Shown in pieces: positions 61,201 through 64,000 of a stretch of DNA of 64,000 bases (within the stretch, counting starts at the first letter, position 1; each line of letters opens with the position of its first letter). Source of the stretch: Malachius bipustulatus (Eukaryota > Arthropoda > Insecta > Coleoptera > Melyridae). A program made the position numbers and the translations under genes. The notes under the pieces are model-generated. The model was not told the DNA's origin. It saw only the letters and a list, made by a program, of their open reading frames with translations, and made no database searches. Location of the stretch: NCBI GenBank assembly GCA_910589415.1, contig OU342632.1, positions 19,037,507 to 19,101,506 of the forward strand, in the 5' to 3' direction.

Positions 61201-63737
61201 ATTTTTTTTATATAAATATGTGATTCAACCAAGTAAGCAGGGTTTGAACTCTCGAAATGATTTTTTTTTATTATTGGTGTGTCGTTTCATTTTTGTGTAT
61301 TTTTTGTATAATGTATGTAGATAATAAAATTTGTATATTTTTTGACATTTTAAGACTGAATTTTATGAAGTAAGTATAATTTAAAATTAGAAAACAAATG
61401 TTACCAAACCATGAATTTAATCCGAAATGGAATTCTTTAGAAAAGTTAGTTCATGCCATCTCAAAAAAATTAAATTACTGTAGAAGTTTCTTGTTTATAA
61501 ATTTGTAAGTCTGAAAATTTGTTTGTTAAAACCTGCAATAAATAAGTTATAAGGAATAGGGTAGAGTGCTTTATTTTATCGTTTTTAATTATTGTTAATT
61601 CTAAGAGGTAAAGTTCCCAACTGGTAATGTTTCTGTTGCTAATAAAAAATAATCGAAATGAATATAATAAAATATTATGCAACAAGGGACAAAAGTAGTA
61701 ATCAGTTTTGTTAATACAAAATGATAAATAATGCTCGGGTTTTATAAGGAAGAAGCCTGTTTTCAATAGATCAGAATCTGGAATCAGACAATTCAGAACC
61801 TGGAACTGGATAACAGTGACCCTACTATTAAGTCGATGTGCATGAGTGTACCGTTTGTGGTTTAGAACATATTTTGAGTGCGAAATTTTTTTAGCTTTAT
61901 TAGTCGATTTCAGCTTAATAGTCCGGTAATTATTATAGAAATGTTCATCTTGAAAACTAATTGTTTTTTCTAATTGTCATGAGCTGTTGGGGAAGATATA
62001 CAACAAAATTTTGTGTGCAGAAAATTCCTAGGTGACTTTTTAGGAAATTTTTCAAGAAAACGGTTAACGAGTTATTAACTAAATAATTCTTTTTCCACCA
62101 AAGTGGTGGTTTTCCTGTTAAAGAATTCCCCGATCCCCTCTCCTCCGCTTACAGATCTGATTTCTATAGTTTTATGATGTATGGTAATACCCCCCCCTCC
62201 ACTAACAGTTCCCGAAGAAAGATCTTTGATCAAAATTTTTCTGTACTTTAATGTATTTTTCATATTTTTGTGGTTGAGTTCAACTGAGACATCATAGACT
62301 CCCAGAACTATTTGTGCAGCTTACAGGAAGACTATCATTAGGGAAATAGGGAAAGCACATCATAATGTTTTATTAATGAAGTTCCCTTTACCAGTAGATA
62401 TTTATGGGAGGGTGGTGGGGGGGGGGGGGTTTCTAGACCACTCCGGTCTCCGGTTATGTTTTTCTAACCAACACCGGTGAAAATCGATCAGCTGAAAAAG
62501 TAATAAGGGGGCAGCAGGCCAAGGAAATCAGGTCACTGTAGAAAGTACGTCATAACCAGTATTCAAATTAAAAGTCGACCACGTTAATAGAAAATAGGTC
62601 GCTATATTAAAAGGTAAAACACCAAAACAAGTCCCAAAAATGGAAACTAAGTTATGATAGGTCAAAATCCATACTGTAACCTAGTGTTCATTTACTTGGT
62701 GTGGCGTATTTGGCGCTCCTACTTGTTTTGGTAGGAAACACCACCGGTCCCCCAAAACTATCTACTGTCACTCTTTTCTTACTTTTAATAAAAAAAGTTT
62801 ATTGCTAACTTTTACTGATGCATGATCTAATATTTTCAATTCCTTAATGGTACAAAAATGGTTATCAAAAAAAAATTATTACAAATTGATACCTTATAAT
62901 ATGTCAGTTATATTATTTCTCATACTATATTACTTTTATATTATGCCCGTAGCACGTCCAAGGAAAACTCCGGAGACCGTCGCGACGCCCTCTCCCGAGA
63001 GACTGGGTCGAACCAGGAACCGAACGTCACAGTCACAGCGTAAGTAAACCAAACAATACTCTACAAGTACTGTTATTAACATAACTCGATATTTCCTTTC
63101 AGCGACAAGTAGATCGGGTTCCCCCAGTTCTCGTCTGGCTTACTTGTACAATCGTTCGGACCACGAATCTCCGCGTCCCAGGCGACTGTCATCCGGCATC
63201 CCGCGCTCGACACAAGGCTCCAGAGATACTTCCAGAGAGACGAGCCCCAATCGTAGTCTCCACAAATTTCGCACTCCTCGTACCAACGACAGACCTCCGA
63301 TGAGTCCCGTGGCCAGACCCGTGCTGGCTCAGAAGATCCTGCAGCAGAGTCTAGAGGCTGAAAATGCATTCGCTGATGTGTTTGTGAGTAGTTAGACTTG
63401 TCGGAAGAGTAAGATGATTGGGGTGTTAATTTTTTTTTTTTTTTAGAATGATTCGTCTTCGAGCGATCATTATCGTAATATCCGGAAAGGAATGAGAACG
63501 CTGGACAGCCAGCACTCAGACGAGTCCGAAACGTCCAGTGTATGTTCAGAAAGGTCATTTGACTCTTACAGAAGACCTAGCGATGTAAGTCATTTATTTT
63601 ATAGTAATAGGAATTAAGAGAACTTTTCCATTATTGGTAATTATTGCTTTCGCTAACATAATTTTCTGTTTCAGTCTTATTCATGGAGCGGTTCACAACA
63701 ACGCCTCACTAATAGGGATCTTTGGGAACCCTCTCAA
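35103..63737 (+). CDS. CLASP: CLIP-associating protein (CLASP / Orbit), partial at the right edge
   Basis: The coding exons are 35103-35294, 52305-52582, 52639-52895, 52957-53076, 53595-53743, 53814-54307, 54490-54683, 58429-58554, 62953-63039, 63103-63383, 63447-63584 and 63675-63737. They join in phase for 793 codons and continue past the window. Residues 1 to about 235 form TOG1 (HEAT repeats; MAYNCPRDLDGFLPYL at the start). About 285-525 form TOG2 (FIRSFDDVPRLQ to SLEPSYRRAL). A basic Ser/Arg/Pro-rich linker follows, with SRSGSPSSR and an SxIP EB1-binding motif, SGIP, at 663-666. CLASPs bind plus ends and the lattice of microtubules, promote rescue, and act at kinetochores and the cell cortex. 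The start lies 20 nt after an acceptor, so a 5' UTR exon is upstream. Intron 7 uses a GC donor. The fly gene is chb (Orbit/MAST). TOG3 and the C-terminal domain are expected downstream. Confidence 0.96.
35346..36258. mobile_element. Foldback element at the start of the CLASP intron, with a second foldback nested in it
   Basis: The outer left end is CAGGGTGTTTGGTATCTGG, followed by ACAGCCAAAATCATACGTC. Its inverse appears as the repeating unit of the tandem array to the right (GACGTTCGATTTTGGCTGTC-type). Nested at 35497-36258 is a separate palindrome. Its ends are CAGGGTGTCGCATTTAAGATG and the exact complement, and its long arms include AGTCATAAGTGGAGATGG near 35570 against CCATCTCCACTTATGACTG near 36165. 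No protein is encoded. Confidence 0.75.
36262..37206. repeat. Tandem array of about 155-bp units (left part)
   Basis: Units share the order TTTTACATTTTTGGAAATATT, then AACGAGGCCTGATCTTG, AAAAAGTTATTCT, TTTTATGCTT, GATTTTATACATGACGTTC, and ATTTTGACTGTCCAGTTACT. The GACTGTC landmark recurs at about 36386, 36542, 36696, 36976 and (degenerate) 37133, a period of 154-156 bp except for one unit enlarged by about 124 bp (36755-36865). The unit is the inverse of the terminal region of the foldback at 35346. The array resumes at 41682 after a LINE insertion. Confidence 0.85.
37482..40310 (-). CDS. LINE ORF2: endonuclease and reverse transcriptase, 942 aa
   Basis: The N-terminal third is an apurinic-type endonuclease/exonuclease/phosphatase domain: YQNVRGLNSK, LTETWL, GDFNVP and DRYHPAI at the position of the catalytic SDH-type motif. 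The central third is an RT with YRPISLCCNFSKVFE, QHGFVEKRSTITNL, VYTDFQKAFDQIDH, SGVPQGSKLGPLLFLLFIND and the catalytic LLYADDLKLF box. The C-terminal part has the RARLEYGCLVWYP and IQRRFLKF segments common after LINE RTs. Full length for the family and free of stops. It starts 35 nt after ORF1 ends, as in two-ORF LINEs. The protein would nick target DNA and prime cDNA synthesis on it. Jockey/CR1 placement is by motif style and not tested by a tree. Confidence 0.93.
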   Translation of the reverse strand: MFYQNVRGLNSKIQNFCNNVSMCEFYIICLTETWLCEDVYDRELIDTDNYVVYRKDRNFQALGVSRGGGVLLAIKNVFRSTLVDVSNISNEIPNVDLLCIRIEINFVDNLYILLLYIPPALSVERYELLFNLLSDTLEAHDGRVVILGDFNVPQFASGVSSKTNILINSFQQMHELVQRNSICNDFGIVLDLVFSNVDCSVTESVNPLVNQDRYHPAIDISLSVKKDSKVNFETKVDIRQFNFRRANFPLLYNHLINVDWSSLESHNDVNTACAAFYEILNGLLELTVPRFRVPRRSRHRYPPWFDLNIINHIKLKSFYFRQFKRTRNEFSHVKFRELRSLCKRLISCAYKAYIRDVQGSISRDARKFWSYVNKKKGNTRIPGLVKYNNAEMRNPQEIVNAFGDFFRGVYIHSDVSLAGTPSFHSYTNQTFSIGCVSEDEILTALKQCKNSLTCGVDMIPSFLLKDCACLLVKPLKTLFNLAIKSSIFPEIWKQSSITPIHKKGDKSSVYNYRPISLCCNFSKVFESILYRHIYSFVTNYLSPNQHGFVEKRSTITNLASFSQYTAEVIDGKGQVDVVYTDFQKAFDQIDHFILLNKLHSFGFSDDLVKLFRSYLTDRRQFVKYNNYMSDTFVPTSGVPQGSKLGPLLFLLFINDIEKVITCNKLLYADDLKLFTSIKSINDCVTLQENIDSVSRWCASNRLSLNVSKCNVVSFTRKKLYITYDYSVNNMILNRLESIRDLGIIFDRRLHFGEHVCTTISGAYRIYGYIYRNCREFKDANILITLFKTLIRARLEYGCLVWYPIYGVYINNLEQIQRRFLKFVSFVMDGVYPDRGFDHVMLLTRFEVCSLELRRIIIIVRFLFNLMHNLIDCPSLLGNVSFLVPRVNSRNNAIFYCPRSSSNVLIRSPVFLMCKYGNNLSQLCDLNSDSLATVVATMSRLHV
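40346..41131 (-). CDS. LINE ORF1: PHD-like zinc finger and RNA-binding protein, 261 aa
   Basis: The N-terminus has CLNCGNIAKSSVPCDGC followed by LHYGCVGL and CNSCSSN, a Cys/His pattern of a PHD-like finger. A predicted coiled-coil follows (IKNDFTTALDRLRSDFDSQ to LRQLMERQ). The C-terminal half starts KRSKNIIIFNLPE, the first strand of an RRM-like fold, and continues to DRTPKQLQLHRKLREEL, the type of basic C-terminal domain seen in LINE ORF1 proteins. It is expected to bind LINE RNA and form ribonucleoprotein particles. Open throughout. Confidence 0.85.
   Translation of the reverse strand: MNNCLNCGNIAKSSVPCDGCKGPLHYGCVGLSESDIRMTRAKSKSFKVVCNSCSSNMASFSDLKTLISSIKNDFTTALDRLRSDFDSQVNDLRQLMERQSRPGEGEDTFEDVVQEVFERQKRSKNIIIFNLPEQQEAASKPQRDQDERRSLSDIFSVLAPDTDVSRVRCQRLGRITASNAHPRPLRVSLDSEAEVTGIIRRAKHLRDHELFRGVSVAFDRTPKQLQLHRKLREELKLRSEGGEANLRLRYVNGSPKIVSLN
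41682..42075. repeat. Tandem array of about 155-166 bp units (right part)
   Basis: This continues the array interrupted at 37206: GACTGTCC at 41750 and GGCTGTC at about 41916. The last segment (GAATTGGGACGTAAAAAAAG...GTTTTGAAATGTTTCAGTA, 41980-42075) is a near copy of 36780-36870, showing a higher-order duplication in the array. Confidence 0.85.
42128..42380. repeat. Compact hairpin repeat with 120-bp arms
   Basis: AAATTTTATATTTTTTCTAG and downstream sequence through ATCTCTTGAGATTTTTTTG and AAAAGCCGCTTGAAT pair with their inverses from 42260 to 42380 (ACGGCTTTTATTATTTTT, CTCAAGAGACAAAAAAG, AAATATAAAATTTG). The centre is near 42250. Confidence 0.7.
42390..42448. repeat. 59-bp mini-module with CAGTGGCGTA ends
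   Basis: CAGTGGCGTA begins the unit and GACGCCACTG ends it. It lies immediately beside the hairpin at 42128-42380. It is similar in size and ends to those at 16949, 17311 and 18339, with different interior sequence. Confidence 0.55.
42449..43580. other. CLASP intron DNA, nothing recognised
   Basis: AT-rich with scattered AACACCCTG/ACACCCTAT fragments (42572 and 42659) that look like broken foldback ends. No exon or RNA gene seen. Confidence 0.35.
43583..44109. mobile_element. 527-bp foldback element, CAGGGTGATCAGTA ends
   Basis: The left end CAGTGTGATCAGTAACTCGCGC and the right end GCGCGAGCTACTGATCACCCTG are inverted, flanked by TA. The interior carries AACCGTGATAAAAATTAATG and ACTTACAACACTGCAGTAAG, shared with the deleted copy at 7406-7701 in reverse. 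Inner arms are not complementary to each other beyond about 30 bp, unlike the long palindromes. Confidence 0.8.
44112..45613. other. CLASP intron DNA, nothing recognised
   Basis: AT-rich, no coding or RNA features recognised. ACCGGGTGATTCGTGC near 44509 resembles a single foldback terminus without a partner. Confidence 0.35.
45614..46446. mobile_element. Foldback element with a GC-rich central hairpin
   Basis: TTGACGCGTTCGCGGTTC and GCGCTGCATTTCTCGC at the left are mirrored by GCGAGAAATGCAGCGAGAACC and GCGATCACGTCAA at the right. Inner pairs include TATAACTCAGTTCCATTGAATT (45715) with its mirror near 46350. The middle contains a GC-rich stretch (45900-46010) with an 11-bp stem, CAACCAGCGCG / CGCGCTGGTTG, at 45943-45974. 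No protein is encoded. Confidence 0.7.
46447..48664. other. CLASP intron DNA, no exon recognised; one microsatellite
   Basis: AT-rich intron sequence. A CTTT microsatellite lies at about 48066-48100. A GC-richer open frame at 48208-48417 and a Ser/Pro-rich one at 48715-48870 have no flanking splice evidence that I trust and match no family I know. They could be examined as cryptic or alternative exons. Confidence 0.35.
48665..49600. repeat. T-rich tandem repeat array, left part
   Basis: Irregular units alternate long T or A runs with short conserved words: TTTTTTGCCAGCCTAGGTTAGCTCGG, TTGCGAG, GCAAGGTTA(A/G)GTCCGAAATTTGAG. Copies occur near 48675, 49095, 49315, 49365, 49490 and 49540. Confidence 0.75.
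49626..50263. mobile_element. 638-bp foldback element inserted in the T-rich array
   Basis: The left end CCGAGTGTCCCAACACTAG and the right end CTAGTGTTGGGACACCCGG are inverted, flanked by TA. They continue through GTCCACCCC and CTTAATTTTAAAGATAAAAAA to TATATAGGATCACGGAATGGCA-like blocks (49712 and 50158). The arms are about 130 bp. It splits the surrounding T-rich tandem array. Confidence 0.85.
50264..50890. repeat. T-rich tandem repeat array, right part
   Basis: The words TTTTTTGCCAGCC(A/C)AGG and GCGAGTTTTTTGCGAGCC recur at 50520, 50690 and 50725. A longer unit containing a G-run and CTCCTTTTTTAAAACACCCTATTTATTACA occurs twice, about 395 bp apart (near 50370 and 50762). Confidence 0.75.
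51077..51928. mobile_element. 852-bp palindromic foldback element in the CLASP intron
   Basis: The left end CAGGGTGTAACTAAATAAGTG is the exact complement of the right end, with TA outside. The arms run about 400 bp with few mismatches, meeting in a short centre near 51490. Because of the symmetry, the open frames at 51106-51429 (- strand) and 51536-51787 (+ strand) encode almost the same peptide. That is a mirror effect of the palindrome and not evidence for a gene. It lies 376 bp upstream of the second coding exon of CLASP. A further partial pair, CAGGGTGAG at 51015 and CTCACCCTG ending at 52118, may be an outer, older element. Confidence 0.88.
53077..53594. other. CLASP intron 4, nothing recognised
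   Basis: A standard GT-AG intron of 518 bp with no inverted-repeat element of note; a single TACAGGGCATCC near 53252 resembles one foldback end. Confidence 0.5.
55125..55466. repeat. Diverged inverted repeat, about 340 bp
   Basis: TTTTTCTTTTGGTTTTCCTC and TTTTGTCAATTGCTTT at the left pair with AATTGACAAAAGACGAAAACC and AAAAGAAAAAGACTG at the right. Repeated TTTGTCAAATGATTTTC / ATTTGACAAATTTGG words continue inward. Confidence 0.65.
56098..56619. mobile_element. 522-bp foldback element, CAGGGTGGAAAC ends
   Basis: The left end CAGGGTGGAAACTTGTAAGT and the right end (ACTTACATGTTTCCACCCTG) are inverted, with TA on both sides. Complementarity continues to GGAATTAACATGCAAATT against its diverged mirror (56575-56590). 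The interior is AT-rich and non-coding. Confidence 0.82.
58555..62952. other. CLASP intron 8; no exon seen apart from repeats
   Basis: The donor GTAAGT at 58555 and the acceptor AG at 62951-62952 join Leu plus one base to CA, giving the SLPRPRKTPE reading expected for CLASP. The intron contains the foldback at 60660-61141, an AATA run near 59770-59790 and a 14-G run at about 62418-62430. No other exon was recognised. Confidence 0.6.
60660..61141. mobile_element. 482-bp near-perfect palindrome
   Basis: GACTAAAGTGAATGTTGGATG at the left is matched by CATCCAACATTCACTTTAG at the right. The arms remain almost identical for more than 180 bp, including CTGGGGCCATTTCTAGAGAAGG against its complement, with a short centre near 60880-60950. 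Unlike the other foldbacks there is no CAGGGTG terminus. Confidence 0.85.
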
Positions 63738-64000
63738 GTAAGTTTTCATTTTATTGTAAATTTAAACTTTCACCTGCATTACAAAATCAAACAAAACGAC
63801 ATTTTTGTTGGGCCCACTTTTTCTAAAATTTTGCTCAAAGAGCACATTGAGCCCCTCCCCTCCTCCTGCAACTTTTTCCTGAACAGACCTTTGCTTCAAA
63901 AGTATTGGGCTGGTCTCATTATAAATCTTGAAGTCACTACTTAAAGCGACTTTAATTTTTTTATGAAAAGGGCTTTAGTTTTTTAGATCAAGTGTTCATT

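Noticed and set aside
63076..63558. 160-codon - strand ORF
   Set aside because: It is antisense to two confirmed CLASP exons and the intron between them.

Overview
This 64-kb window looks like AT-rich nuclear DNA from an insect. It has short exons with GT-AG introns, animal-specific genes, a eukaryotic tRNA-Arg, and a very high load of insect-type transposable elements (non-LTR retrotransposons, a Penelope-like element, hAT-type elements and many long foldback elements). A beetle is plausible from the repeat style, but the sequence does not prove the order.

Three protein genes and one tRNA gene are supported. (1) A zona pellucida (ZP) domain membrane protein lies on the + strand at 9027-14403 (6 coding exons, 453 aa). 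(2) tRNA-Arg(CCT) is at 19600-19672. (3) The proteasome subunit beta type-4 gene (PSMB4, beta-7) is on the - strand at 26025-23904 (4 exons, 256 aa). (4) The microtubule plus-end protein CLASP (fly chb/Orbit) is on the + strand from 35083 to beyond the right edge. Twelve coding exons (793 codons) are visible, covering TOG1, TOG2 and the Ser/Arg/Pro-rich linker with an SxIP motif. Its first coding intron is 17 kb and is packed with repeats. I joined exons by splice-site consensus, reading-phase continuity and family resemblance; every junction keeps phase.

Most of the rest is mobile DNA. Left part (1-9 kb): two near-complete 1-kb palindromes, a decayed Penelope-like element interrupted by a LINE tail, and a small foldback element. 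ZP gene: one intron carries a 1.4-kb element with 0.5-kb inverted arms, and other introns carry smaller hairpins. 16-24 kb: nested foldback elements, the tRNA, a LINE 3' fragment and another inverted-repeat element. 24-32 kb: three elements with perfect 8-bp target duplications (one in a PSMB4 intron) and a TTAA-flanked element carrying a decayed THAP domain. 35-52 kb (CLASP intron): a foldback element whose arm has expanded into a tandem array, a full-length LINE with both ORFs open inserted in that array, a T-rich tandem array interrupted by another foldback, and an 852-bp hairpin. 52-64 kb: CLASP exons with smaller foldbacks in the introns.

The unifying pattern is a family of long foldback elements with CAGGGTG-type ends flanked by TA. 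Some share internal 55-59 bp modules bounded by CAGTGGCGTA-like inverted ends. I saw no CRISPR array, no rRNA and no bacterial or viral gene cluster.
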